A DNA stretch of 64,000 bases from Sorangium cellulosum (lineage in GTDB: Bacteria > Myxococcota_A > Polyangia > Polyangiales > Polyangiaceae). Location of the stretch: NCBI RefSeq assembly GCF_004135735.1, contig NZ_CP012670.1, forward strand, positions 2,108,001 to 2,172,000. Reading direction: 5' to 3'. Numbering within the stretch: the stretch's first letter is position 1; each line of letters starts with the position of its first letter. The notes below the pieces were generated by a model. The model was not told where the DNA came from. It worked only from the letters and a program-made list of their open reading frames with translations, and made no database searches. Both the position numbers and the translations under genes were made by a program. Shown piece after piece: positions 36,665 through 45,213 of this stretch.

Positions 36665-36788
36665 AACAGCCGCTCTAGTACCGCGTCGCTAGAATCCATT
36701 CCTGGAGCGACGACCATCGTAGGCCCTCGGAGAGGGGGCTCGCCGCGTGTATCGAGGCGCGCCGTCGGCCGATGTTGGGGGGCCATGC

Positions 36789-37769
36789 TCACGGGTACAG
36801 ATCGGTGCTGAGGTACTTCAACCCCGAGTCGCAGGCGAGGCACACGACGGTCTCCCCGCGGTGCGGCCCTGCGAGCAGCTTCTCCGCGGCGGCGACGTTC
36901 GCGCCCGTCGAGAAGCCTCCGAAGATCCCCTCGATCCGGGCGAGGCGGCGGGCGGCGTCGATGGCCTCCTCGTCGCTCACGGTCAGGTAGCCGTCGCAGA
37001 GGGCTCGATCCAGCAGCGATAGCTCCCGGCTGTAGCCGCCGCCCTGGATGCGATGCCGCTGATCCGTGACCTCCCCGCCAGCCAGGAGCGGCGCCGTCGC
37101 GGGCTCGACGACGTACGTGCGGATCGCCGGCAGCGCCCGCTTCAACGCCCGCGCCACGCCGGTGAACGTCCCACCCGTGCCCACGAAATCGACGAACGCG
37201 CTCACCCGACCGCCTGTCTGGCTGAGGATTTCTGCGCCTGTCCCGTGCTCGTGCGCCGCGACGTTGGCCTCCATCTCGAACTGGTCTGTCCGATAGGCGC
37301 CCCGCTCGACGACGATGGCGCGGGCCCGCTCCTCGACGAGCTCGAGATCGCGCCCGCTCACCACGCCGCGCGCCGAGCCAGGGTGCTGCGGTACCAGCAC
37401 GACCTCGGCGCCGAGCGCCATCATCATGCGCGCGCGCTCGATCGAGTTCCCCGCGCTCATCACCGCGACGAAAGGGTGCCCGAGGATCGCGCAGGCGATC
37501 GCCAGCCCGGCGCCGGTGTTGCCGCTCGTGAGCTCGACGACCGGCTGTCCGGGCCGAAGGGCGCCCGCGCGGCGGGCGGCGCGCACCATCGCCACCGCGA
37601 TCCGGTCCTTCTTGCTGAGGCCGGGGTTGCGCGTCTCGAGCTTGAGCAGGATCGACCCCTCTCGCCCGCGGCACAGGCGATCGAGCGCCACGATCGGGGT
37701 ATCGCCGATCGTATCGAGCACGCTCGCGACGACCCCCGCCCGCGCATCGCCCGGCCGCCCGGCCGTCAC
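36789..37769 (-). CDS. Cysteine-synthase-like PLP enzyme
   Basis: 326 residues, GTG start overlapping the upstream stop by 4 bp. Fold-type II PLP enzyme of the OASS/CBS family: LDTIGDTPIVALDRL, the PLP Lys in LSKKDRIAVAMVR, substrate loop ELTSGNTGAGLAIACAILGH, phosphate cradle FVDFVGTGGTFTGVARALK and a C-terminal Ser/Thr-bearing EGIFGGFSTGANVAAA for the pyridine nitrogen. Family members do beta-replacement or beta-elimination on O-acetyl-, O-phospho- or chloro-amino acids. As the last gene of a cluster that appears to make 4-chlorothreonine it could act on a halogenated or activated amino acid, or make a diaminopropionate/cysteine building block; this is inference. Confidence 0.85.
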   Translation of the reverse strand: MTAGRPGDARAGVVASVLDTIGDTPIVALDRLCRGREGSILLKLETRNPGLSKKDRIAVAMVRAARRAGALRPGQPVVELTSGNTGAGLAIACAILGHPFVAVMSAGNSIERARMMMALGAEVVLVPQHPGSARGVVSGRDLELVEERARAIVVERGAYRTDQFEMEANVAAHEHGTGAEILSQTGGRVSAFVDFVGTGGTFTGVARALKRALPAIRTYVVEPATAPLLAGGEVTDQRHRIQGGGYSRELSLLDRALCDGYLTVSDEEAIDAARRLARIEGIFGGFSTGANVAAAEKLLAGPHRGETVVCLACDSGLKYLSTDLYP

Positions 37770-38950
37770 GGCGCACCACCCTGCCGATGGATCCCCTCGA
37801 TGGTGAGCTGGGCGATGATGTCCCGCATCACCTCGCTCGCCCCGCCGGCGAGGGTCGCGGCGGGCGCGTCGCGGTAGATGCGTGAGATCGCCGACTCGTC
37901 CAGGTAGCCGGCGCTGCCGTGCAACTGCATGCACTCGGCGGCCACGCGGCTCGCGACCTCCGTGGCGCGGAGCTTGGCCATCGAGCATTCCGCGATGGGC
38001 AGCTCGCCCCGCTGGTACAACCACGCGGCGTGGTAGACGAGCTGACGCGCCGCCTCGATGTCCGTCGAGAGGTCGGCGAGCCGATGCCGGACCGTGTGCA
38101 GGCCCGCCAGCGTCCCCTGGAAGGCGCGCCGGCCCAGGAGGTAGCGGCAGGTCTCCTCCATGCAGCGCGCCATCCCGCCGACGGCCAGCGTCGCCGCGAC
38201 CAGCCGCTCGAGCTGGAACCCGCGCATCAAGGAGATGAAGCCGCTCCCCGGCCTGCCGATCAGGTTGGCGGCGGGCACGCGAACGCCCTCGAAGCGGAGC
38301 TCCGCGGTGTCCGAGCAATGCCACCCGATCTTCTCCTGCCGTCGCCTGGAGATGCCCGGGGAGTCGGCGTCGACGACCAGGAGAGAGAGCCCGACGGCGC
38401 CGTGCTTCGCCGTGGCCGACGCCGGCGCGGTGCGCGCCGCGAGCGTGAGGAAGCCGGCCGTCGTGCCGTTGGTGACGAAGGTCTTCTCGCCGTTGACGAC
38501 GTAGCAGTCGCCGTCGAGCGTCGCCGTGGTGGCGATCCGGTTCAGGTCCGAGCCGGCGTCCCTCTCCGTGATCGCGAGCGCCGCGACCTTCTCCCCGGCG
38601 ATCGCCTTCGTCAGATAGGCGCGCTTCAGCGCCTCGCTCCCGGACGTGGCGATGTAATGGGTCGCCATGTACTCATGCACGGACACGGCGGCGCGGAGCC
38701 CGGCGTACCCCGTGCGGCCGAGCTCCTCGAGAAACACGATGGAGTGGAAGAGGTCGAGCTCGGCTCCGCCGTACGTCCTCGGGTAATGGAGCCCGAGCAG
38801 CCCGCCCTGGCCCATCGCCTGCCAGGCGTGCCGCGGGATGCACCGGGCGCGCTCCCATTCCTCGGCGAAGGGGAGGACCTCCCGCGACAGGAACTCCCGC
38901 ACGCGAGCCCGAAACGCGTCGTGCTCGGGCGAAAAATACACGGACTTCAT
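37766..38950 (-). CDS. Acyl-CoA dehydrogenase-like flavoprotein
   Basis: 394 residues. FAD-dependent acyl-CoA dehydrogenase fold: MGQGGLLGLHYPRTYGGAEL, AITERDAGSDLNRIATTATL, VVNGEKTFVTNGTTAG (flavin contacts), GFQLERLVAATLAVGGMARC, where the Glu sits at the isovaleryl/long-chain-type catalytic base position, and LHGSAGYLDESAISRIYRDA, TLAGGASEVMRDIIAQL. In NRPS clusters such proteins act on carrier-bound acyl or aminoacyl groups (prolyl oxidation, KtzA-type cyclopropane formation). Coupled by a 4-bp overlap to the PLP enzyme and 57 bp downstream of the thioesterase. Substrate not known. Confidence 0.87.
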   Translation of the reverse strand: MKSVYFSPEHDAFRARVREFLSREVLPFAEEWERARCIPRHAWQAMGQGGLLGLHYPRTYGGAELDLFHSIVFLEELGRTGYAGLRAAVSVHEYMATHYIATSGSEALKRAYLTKAIAGEKVAALAITERDAGSDLNRIATTATLDGDCYVVNGEKTFVTNGTTAGFLTLAARTAPASATAKHGAVGLSLLVVDADSPGISRRRQEKIGWHCSDTAELRFEGVRVPAANLIGRPGSGFISLMRGFQLERLVAATLAVGGMARCMEETCRYLLGRRAFQGTLAGLHTVRHRLADLSTDIEAARQLVYHAAWLYQRGELPIAECSMAKLRATEVASRVAAECMQLHGSAGYLDESAISRIYRDAPAATLAGGASEVMRDIIAQLTIEGIHRQGGAP

Positions 38951-39007
38951 GGCGCCTCGCGATCCATACCCCTGCTGTCCCGGTCCACGTGATGCCCTCC
39001 GCGCCCG

Positions 39008-39784
39008 TCAGCAGGATTCCAGCGTGGAGCGGATGTGACGCAACAACGCGTCTTCTGCCGTATGGAGGAAGAAATGCTCGCCCGGGAGCACATGCGCGGC
39101 GAACTGCCTCCTCGTGTAGCGAGCCCATTCCGGCATGCGGTCCGGCGGCGCGATCGCGTCGTCCGCGCCCGCGAACACGGTGATCGGGACGGCCAGCGGC
39201 TCGCTCGCCGTGCCCGACCACGTCTCCGCGAGCTGGATGTCCGCGCGCAGCGTGGGCGCGAGCAGCGCCATGAACTTCTTGTCCGCGAGGACCTCTGGAG
39301 GCGTCCCGCTGATGTCGCGCAACCCCTCGTAGAACTCCTCGTCCGGCAGGTGATGAATCGCCGGTATGTAGCGGGGGACGTGCGGCGCGCGGCAGCCGGC
39401 CAGCACTAGGTGCGCCGGGAGCGGCCCGCCCTTCGCCGAGAGCTGGCGCGCGAGCTCGTACGCCACCGCCGCGCCCATGCTATGGCCGAAGAAGACGAAG
39501 CGCCCGGTGAGCATGTCTCGCAGCGAATCCTCGATGGCTGCGAGCAGCGCGGGCCACTCGCGGTAAGCCGGCTCCTTGATCCGGTTATCGCGGCCAGGCA
39601 GCCGCACGGCCATGATGTCCACGTCCTCCGGGATGGCATCGACCCAGCGCCGGAACAGCGCGGGGCCGCTGCCGGCGTAGGGGAAGCAGAACAGGCGGAG
39701 GCGCGCGCTCGCCCGCGGGGCGGGGCGGTAGATCCAGCGATTGGGGCCAGGGGCCGCTGTGGTGAGGAGCTGCTCGATGCTCAT
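39008..39784 (-). CDS. Type II thioesterase
   Basis: 258 residues, start chosen at the ATG after GAGAGGC. Alpha/beta hydrolase of the GrsT/TEII class: LRLFCFPYAGSGPALFRRWV, DIMAVRLPGRDNRIKEPAY, nucleophile elbow FVFFGHSMGAAVAYELARQL (GxSxG with Ser), the Asp in FAGADDAIAPPDRMPEW and the His in HVLPGEHFFLHTAED. These enzymes clear mis-loaded or stalled groups from carrier proteins. It supports the view that the surrounding genes form a working carrier-protein pathway. Confidence 0.93.
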   Translation of the reverse strand: MSIEQLLTTAAPGPNRWIYRPAPRASARLRLFCFPYAGSGPALFRRWVDAIPEDVDIMAVRLPGRDNRIKEPAYREWPALLAAIEDSLRDMLTGRFVFFGHSMGAAVAYELARQLSAKGGPLPAHLVLAGCRAPHVPRYIPAIHHLPDEEFYEGLRDISGTPPEVLADKKFMALLAPTLRADIQLAETWSGTASEPLAVPITVFAGADDAIAPPDRMPEWARYTRRQFAAHVLPGEHFFLHTAEDALLRHIRSTLESC

Positions 39785-39841
39785 TGGTGCCTCTCGGCGC
39801 GCGGCGGCGTGCCGCCGGCGGCCGTCCATCGCATGTTGACA

Positions 39842-41083
39842 TCATCGGGGGTTGACCCCCTCGGGCCCCGCGGGGGCGCGGGCGGCGACCGTCGGCGCGG
39901 GCGCGGCGCGACGGAACCAGCCGAGCACCGCCAGCGCGAAGACGCCGGCCACGAGCCCCCAGAACGCGGCGCCGATCCCGAACAGCGAGACGCCCGACGC
40001 GGTGACCAGGAACGTGATCAGCGCAGGCTCCCGGGCGCGCTCGTCGCTCATCGCGCCCGTGAGGCCGCTCGCGATCGTGCCGAGCAGCGCGAGCCCGGCC
40101 ACGGCGAGCACGAGCTCTCGGGGAAACGCCGTGAACAGCATGCCGACCGCGCCACCCAGCGCGCCGACGAGCAAATAGAAGACGCCGGCGGCCACGCTCG
40201 CCAGGTAACGCTGCCCCGGATCCTCGTGCGCCTCTTTGCCCATGCAGATGGCGGCGGTGATGGCGGCGAGGTTGAGCGCGAAGCACCCGAACGGCGCCAG
40301 CAAGAGCGTGGTGACACCGGTCCAGGTGATCAAGGGAGACACCGGCGTCGCGTAGCCAGAGCTGCGAAGGACGACCACGCCCGGGACGTTCTGCGAGGCC
40401 ATCGTCACGACGAACAGCGGAACGCCCACCCCGACCAGGACGGGCCAGGAGAACGAGGGCATGGTGAATGTCGGCGTCGCGAGGACGAGCTGAGACGCCT
40501 CGATATGGAGCAGGCCCTGCCACCACGAGAGCGCGACGCCCAGGAGCAGGACCGCGATCACCGCGTAACGAGGCCACAGGCGCCTGCAGAGCAGGTAAGC
40601 AAGGAACATCGCGAAGACCAGCAGGAACCTGGCCTTCATGGCCGTGAACACATCCATGCCGAAGCGGGCGAGGACGCCGGCCAGCATGGCGGAGGCGATC
40701 GGCAGCGGGACGCGGGCGATGACCCGCTCGAACCAGCCGGTGAGACCGCAAATCGTGATCAAGGCCGCCGAGAGCACGAAGGCGCCGATCGCCTCTGCCA
40801 TGGATACGCCGGCGAGGCTCGTGGCGAGCAGCGCGGCGCCTGGCGTGGACCAGGCCGTGACGACGGGCGCCCGGTAGCGCAGCGAGAGGCCGATGCACGT
40901 CACGCCCATGCCCAGCCCGAGCGCGCCCATCCAGGAGCTCAGCTCGGCCGGCGTCGCGCCGGCGGCGCTGGCAGCCTGGAACACGATCGCGGCCGAGCTG
41001 GTGAAGCCGACGAGGACAGTGACGAACCCCGCGGCGACGACCGATAGCGGGATCGAGCTCGTCACGGACGCCGGCATGAACAT
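39842..41083 (-). CDS. BenE-type benzoate/H+ symporter family transporter
   Basis: 413 residues with about 12 hydrophobic segments. BenE family hallmarks: FVTVLVGFTSSAAIVFQAAS, STPGAALLATSLAGVSMAEA, PLPIASAMLAGVLARFG, MASQNVPGVVVLRSSGYATP and FGCFALNLAAITAAICMGKE, which is diagnostic. BenE proteins import benzoate, but the family is wider than that. Inside a biosynthetic operon it may move a precursor in or the product out; no aromatic-acid gene is adjacent. Confidence 0.92.
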   Translation of the reverse strand: MFMPASVTSSIPLSVVAAGFVTVLVGFTSSAAIVFQAASAAGATPAELSSWMGALGLGMGVTCIGLSLRYRAPVVTAWSTPGAALLATSLAGVSMAEAIGAFVLSAALITICGLTGWFERVIARVPLPIASAMLAGVLARFGMDVFTAMKARFLLVFAMFLAYLLCRRLWPRYAVIAVLLLGVALSWWQGLLHIEASQLVLATPTFTMPSFSWPVLVGVGVPLFVVTMASQNVPGVVVLRSSGYATPVSPLITWTGVTTLLLAPFGCFALNLAAITAAICMGKEAHEDPGQRYLASVAAGVFYLLVGALGGAVGMLFTAFPRELVLAVAGLALLGTIASGLTGAMSDERAREPALITFLVTASGVSLFGIGAAFWGLVAGVFALAVLGWFRRAAPAPTVAARAPAGPEGVNPR

Positions 41084-41153
41084 CCCTTCACGATAACGTC
41101 AACCGGCCGGCGCGCCCCTGCGCGACCGGCGCGCCGCGCCGCGCCGCGCCGGA

Positions 41154-42596
41154 TCACGCGGCGCCGCCACCCGCCTGGCGCGCCGCCAGGGCGGCGTCGA
41201 TGGCGGCCGCCATGTCGCCGAGCCGGCTCGCCGTGAAGACGTCGTCCGGCGCCAGCACGTCGACCCCGAAGCTGTCCTCGACCCGCGCGAGCAGCCGCAC
41301 CGCCGTCAGCGAGTTCCCGCCGAGCTCGAAGAAGTCCGTGTCATGGCGCAGCTCGCCCTCACCGAACAGCTCCCGCCAGATGCCGGCGAGGCGCGACTCG
41401 ACCTCACCCTGGCTGCCCTCCGGCGCGCGCGGGGCGCTCCCTGCGCCGGATGCCGCCGCGTGCTCGCGCAGGCTCGCCTCGGCGGGGAGCGCGCTCACGA
41501 AGACGAAGCGCTCGGGCAGCGGATGACCGGGGAGCTGGCTGGCGATCGACGCGCGCAGGTCGTCGGCGAGCCTGCGTCGCGACGGCCAGTGCTCGGCGGG
41601 AGCGGGTGCCCAGCCCTTCGCGGCGGGGCGCCGCCCCTGCGCCCGGTGGGCATACACGGTGTAGCAGCCCGTCTTCACCATGCGGGCATCACAGTCGTGC
41701 GCGACGACGAAGCCTCGGCCAGCGAGCGTCTTCAGGACGTCGCCGAGCCGACCGCCGATGTCGTGGACCTCGATGACGAGCTGGGCGACCTTCGCCCACG
41801 TCGATTCGTCCATGCCGCGCAGGACGTCCATCTCGGCCTTCTCGACGTCGATCTTCAGCAGATCGATCTCCTCGATGCGCTGGAGCTCGACCACCTGCCG
41901 CAAGGTCATGACCTCGCAGCTCCGCCGCTCCATGACCATGCGATCCGCGACGAGGTCGTCCAGCAGGCGCCCGTCCTGCGCGCCCTCTCCCGTGACCAGG
42001 TACGCGCGCAGCACGTCGCGGTCCTCCGCGTCGGCGAAGCGGCCCGACATCACGGTGTTGTTCGGATAGAAGGTGAAGTCGGTCCGACCCGCCTCGCTCC
42101 CCATGGCGCAGTTCAGCACCGTGATGTCGGCGCGGTGGATCTCGGCGTTGGCGCGCACCGCCCGGCTGAGCTCGGCGATGGGCTCGATCGCCACGATGCG
42201 CGCGTCCTTGCACGTCTTCGCCGCGAACGTGCTGAACATGCCGATGTTCGCGCCCACGTCGACGATGCACGCTCGCTCCGGCAGCTCGATGCCGTGCCGC
42301 AGGTAGGCGTTGTCGAGGAAGATCTCTCGATACAGGAAGTCGGTCTCCGTGCGGTTCCGCTGCGCGACGAGCAGGTCGGCGCCCGGCTCGTGGAGCGACA
42401 GCCCCTCCAGGCGCCCGTCCGCCTCGAGCGCGCACGCGCGCCTGATCTCCCCCGCGCGATGCGCATCCGGGACGATGTACGCGACGAGCGAACGAGGTTC
42501 GCGGCCGCCGGACACGACGACGGCCTGCTCGACCCCGGCATGACGCCGGAGGCAAGCGGTGAGCGCTCCGATCAGATCCTTGTCATGGTGGCTCAT
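41154..42596 (-). CDS. NRPS fragment: A-domain C-subdomain with inserted FkbM methyltransferase, plus carrier protein
   Basis: 480 residues. Residues 8-55 (LIGALTACLRRHAGVEQAVV, SLVAYIVPDA) match the start of an adenylation-domain C-terminal subdomain. Residues about 95-330 are an FkbM-type SAM methyltransferase (ACIVDVGANIGMFSTFAA, VLNCAMGSEAGRTDF, EEIDLLKIDVEKAEMDVLRG). About 375-415 return to the A-domain end (ASIASQLPGHPLPERFVFVS), but the A10 Lys motif is lost. Residues about 430-480 are a carrier domain with the phosphopantetheine Ser in DFFELGGNSLTAVRLLA. The A-domain N-terminal core is absent, so it cannot activate amino acids itself. Likely it receives an aminoacyl group from the SyrC-like transferase and methylates it. 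Confidence 0.85.
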   Translation of the reverse strand: MSHHDKDLIGALTACLRRHAGVEQAVVVSGGREPRSLVAYIVPDAHRAGEIRRACALEADGRLEGLSLHEPGADLLVAQRNRTETDFLYREIFLDNAYLRHGIELPERACIVDVGANIGMFSTFAAKTCKDARIVAIEPIAELSRAVRANAEIHRADITVLNCAMGSEAGRTDFTFYPNNTVMSGRFADAEDRDVLRAYLVTGEGAQDGRLLDDLVADRMVMERRSCEVMTLRQVVELQRIEEIDLLKIDVEKAEMDVLRGMDESTWAKVAQLVIEVHDIGGRLGDVLKTLAGRGFVVAHDCDARMVKTGCYTVYAHRAQGRRPAAKGWAPAPAEHWPSRRRLADDLRASIASQLPGHPLPERFVFVSALPAEASLREHAAASGAGSAPRAPEGSQGEVESRLAGIWRELFGEGELRHDTDFFELGGNSLTAVRLLARVEDSFGVDVLAPDDVFTASRLGDMAAAIDAALAARQAGGGAA

Positions 42597-42612
42597 GTTT
42601 CTGCCCGATTCT

Positions 42613-43887
42613 TCAGTTCGCTTCGGAAGCAATGAACCCGGCGGCCAGGTCGCCGAGGCGTGATCCGGCTTCGAACAGCGACAGGTGGTCCCCGTGCTCT
42701 CCGACGTGCAGCTCGGCGCGCGGCAGCTTGCCGGCGACATAGCGCGACCCCTCCGGGTGAGCCGTCGCGTCGTCGTGGCTCGTCACCACCAGGGTCGGCT
42801 GGCCCGCCCGGTGGAGAAGAGGCCTGCAGTCATGCTCCATGATCGTGCCGTTCAGTCGGCCGTAACGGTACAGGAGCTCGCCGCTCGCGTAGGGGTACAT
42901 CACGTGGTGGGCCATGTCCGCGCGGACCTTGGCGAGCACCGACGGCCGTCTGAACATCTTCTGCAGCCCCGCGGCCTGAGCGCGCCCCCTGCCGGCCATC
43001 GCCATCAGCGTCTGGACGTCGCGCTGATGCTGCGTCTTCGGCGCGTCCTGGCCGAGCTCGTAGTCGCCGTGCCAGAGGCTCATCGACGAGATGCGCTCCG
43101 GCGCCATCCCCGCCGCGGCGAGCGCGATCACGGCGCCGCCGCACAGCGCCGCGGCGTGCGCGCGCTCGACGCCGACGTGGTCCATGACGGCGAGGAGGTC
43201 GCGCGCCTGCGCCTCGACGTCGTGCGCCCGCGCGTCGAACTCCTCCGCCGTGCCCATCGCGCCGAAGAGCCCTCGGCTCTCCCAGGTGACGACGCGGAAG
43301 TCCTGCGCGAGGCGTCGCATCCACGGCTCGCAGAGGCCGATCGGCATGCCGCACGCGGGGACGAGGACGACGGCCTTGCGGTCGCCCGGCCCGTCGACAT
43401 AGACCCGGAGGCGGGAGCCGTCCCAGGACGCGATCTCCGAGCGCGCGAGCACGGCCTCGGCGCCGCGCGCGCGCGGGTCCTTTGCGATCTCGTCCACCTC
43501 ACGGGGCATCGCGCGCAGCACCTCGGGCGGCAGCTCGAGCAGCGACGCGAGCGCCAGGCGATCGCTGACGATGAGCTCGAACGCGGACAGCGGGGCGTCG
43601 TCGCGGTGCAGCAGGACGCGAGGCGCCGCGACGGCGTCCGCGAGCCGGTCGAGCAGCGCCTGGATCTCGGCACCCCGCTCGCCTCGCGTCGGGCGTCCAT
43701 TCGGGGCCGCGCCGGACCACGTGGCCGCGGCGCGCACCGGCGCGTCGAGCACGCTCGCGAGCGGCGCGACGGACAGCATCGCGGCCGAGAGGCGCCGCAC
43801 GGCCGCGCGGGCGCGCGCCCCGGGCTCCTCGCAGGCGCCCGCGGGCGCGCGAGGGTCAGATCCACTCAGAGGCGGTAGTAAGCTCAT
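42613..43887 (-). CDS. syrC: SyrC-like aminoacyl transferase (alpha/beta hydrolase with Cys nucleophile)
   Basis: 424 residues. The C-terminal 270 residues are an alpha/beta hydrolase: RKAVVLVPACGMPIGLCEPW, VVTWESRGLFGAMG, elbow AAALCGGAVIALAAAG with Cys249 in place of Ser, an Asp in VVTSHDDATAHPEGSRY and a His in GEHGDHLSLFE. The N-terminal 150 residues are helical. SyrC and CmaE, known from syringomycin and coronamic acid pathways, are such Cys enzymes and shuttle halogenated aminoacyl groups between carrier proteins. Position next to SyrB1/SyrB2-like genes fits exactly. The gene overlaps the cupin gene by 32 bp and leaves 16 bp to the methyltransferase-carrier gene. Confidence 0.83.
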   Translation of the reverse strand: MSLLPPLSGSDPRAPAGACEEPGARARAAVRRLSAAMLSVAPLASVLDAPVRAAATWSGAAPNGRPTRGERGAEIQALLDRLADAVAAPRVLLHRDDAPLSAFELIVSDRLALASLLELPPEVLRAMPREVDEIAKDPRARGAEAVLARSEIASWDGSRLRVYVDGPGDRKAVVLVPACGMPIGLCEPWMRRLAQDFRVVTWESRGLFGAMGTAEEFDARAHDVEAQARDLLAVMDHVGVERAHAAALCGGAVIALAAAGMAPERISSMSLWHGDYELGQDAPKTQHQRDVQTLMAMAGRGRAQAAGLQKMFRRPSVLAKVRADMAHHVMYPYASGELLYRYGRLNGTIMEHDCRPLLHRAGQPTLVVTSHDDATAHPEGSRYVAGKLPRAELHVGEHGDHLSLFEAGSRLGDLAAGFIASEAN

Positions 43888-44227
43888 TGTCCAGCTCACC
43901 CGTGTTGACTGTGCTCTTCGGCTCGAAGAGCAGGACGTGCGCCTCGCCCGTGGCCACCGGGAGATGGAGGACGCCGCGCGGCACGATGGCGAAGTCTCCT
44001 TCGCGAAGCCTGATGTCGCGGCCCTCGAGCTTGAGCGTGAGCTCGCCCTTGACGACCAGGAACATCTCGTCCTCGCTGTCGTGCTTGTGCCACACGAACT
44101 CACCGCTGAACTTGGCCAGCTTGACATACTGGCCATTCAGCTCGCCCACGATCTTGGGCGCCCAGTACCGGTCGACCAGCGCGAGCTTCTCTGCCAGCGA
44201 CACGCGCTCGACTGCGTCGCCGCTCAT
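43856..44227 (-). CDS. Small cupin protein
   Basis: 123 residues, single cupin barrel. [20 protein letters not shown] gives motif 1 with two His and Glu as metal ligands; [16 protein letters not shown] gives motif 2 with the His. The family includes metal-dependent isomerases, dioxygenases and many proteins of unknown role. It overlaps the halogenase gene by 4 bp (ATGA) and the SyrC-like gene by 32 bp, so it belongs to the same transcript and probably to the same pathway. It is not a member of the CmaC (vicinal-oxygen-chelate) family, so it is not a simple counterpart of that cyclase. Confidence 0.88.
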   Translation of the reverse strand: MSGDAVERVSLAEKLALVDRYWAPKIVGELNGQYVKLAKFSGEFVWHKHDSEDEMFLVVKGELTLKLEGRDIRLREGDFAIVPRGVLHLPVATGEAHVLLFEPKSTVNTGELDNELTTASEWI

Positions 44228-45213
44228 GCGAGCGCCCCTTGCTGCGCGGGCGCGGCCGTGATGTCCCGGCAGACGAAGCGGTGACCGCGCGTGGTGCTCG
44301 TCGCGATCCGGTTGTGGGTGAACTCGTTGCGGCCGCTGACGAGCACCGCGCCGTACTTCTCCAGGCTCACCTTGCCGCCGTACTCCTCGATGATCTCGGT
44401 CTCGGGGTAGATCCTCACCGAGGTCGGCACGTAGCGCGAGACGAAGCCGAGCCGCATGTCCTTCGTCTTGCCGCTGTGCGGATGAGACGCGTGCATCAGC
44501 GTCGACCAGAACATGATGAACTGTCCCGGCCGCATCACCATCGAGACCGCCTTCGACTCCTCCGGCTTCCAGCTCGGATCGATCTGCAGCTGGCGGTAGT
44601 CGTAGCCGAAGAAGCCGCGCCGGACGCTCCCCTTCTCGACGCTGTTGATCTGGCTCGGATCGTAGTGCATCCGCTTGGTCTCGTCGTAGAACATGGTGCG
44701 ATGGGTGCCCGGGATGAACTGGAGGCAGCCGTTGTCCACCGTGGCCTCGGTGAACGCCGCCCACACCGTGATCGTCCCGCCGAACTCCTCGCTCTCCGGC
44801 CAGACGATCTGGGGTGAGCCGGAGGCGTTGGCGAAGGTGTCGGCCTGGTGCCAGTCCGTCCCCTCGTCGCCCGGGTACTTCGGGAAGAACTCGGTGCGCC
44901 AGCACAGGACGTTCGGTCCGAGGACGCTGGCGACGCGGTCGACGATCTCCGGCCGGCAGATGTGCGACGCGAGGAAGCCGTTGTCGAGGTGGCGGTCATA
45001 GTTGGCGATGTTGGTCACGCCGGACCTGGCCGCCTCGTCCTGGTAAATCGCGGCGCTGCGATCGAGCAGCTTGAGCCGCTCGCGCCGCCACAGCTCCTTC
45101 ATCTCGTCCGGCTCGTACAGCGTGAAGGGACCGGCGTAGCCGAGCCGATGAAACTCGCTGGTCTCGTGCGGCGTCAAGGAGAATGCGGGGCCCGTCCCCG
45201 AAGCGATGTTCAT
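44224..45213 (-). CDS. syrB2: Non-heme Fe(II)/2-oxoglutarate halogenase, SyrB2-like
   Basis: 329 residues. The sequence follows SyrB2 of the syringomycin pathway nearly block by block: [95 protein letters not shown]. The iron site is H122-Q-A124 with distal H241: Ala replaces the Asp/Glu of hydroxylases, the feature that opens a chloride site, so this is a halogenase. SyrB2 chlorinates the methyl group of L-Thr tethered to the SyrB1 carrier; the adjacent A-T protein reads as Thr-specific, supporting 4-chloro-L-Thr as product. Coupled by 4-bp overlaps on both sides. Confidence 0.96.
   Translation of the reverse strand: MNIASGTGPAFSLTPHETSEFHRLGYAGPFTLYEPDEMKELWRRERLKLLDRSAAIYQDEAARSGVTNIANYDRHLDNGFLASHICRPEIVDRVASVLGPNVLCWRTEFFPKYPGDEGTDWHQADTFANASGSPQIVWPESEEFGGTITVWAAFTEATVDNGCLQFIPGTHRTMFYDETKRMHYDPSQINSVEKGSVRRGFFGYDYRQLQIDPSWKPEESKAVSMVMRPGQFIMFWSTLMHASHPHSGKTKDMRLGFVSRYVPTSVRIYPETEIIEEYGGKVSLEKYGAVLVSGRNEFTHNRIATSTTRGHRFVCRDITAAPAQQGALA

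Noticed and set aside
36661..37779. A 372-codon minus-strand frame overlapping the PLP-enzyme gene
   Set aside because: It is an alternative frame of the same strand; the true frame carries all cysteine-synthase motifs.
37766..38950. Assigning the flavoprotein as a prolyl-carrier oxidase for pyrrole formation
   Set aside because: The neighbouring A domain carries a threonine code, not proline, so a pyrrole pathway is not supported.
43856..44227. Cupin as a CmaC-type cyclopropane-forming cyclase
   Set aside because: CmaC belongs to the vicinal-oxygen-chelate superfamily; this protein has cupin motifs, so equivalence cannot be claimed.
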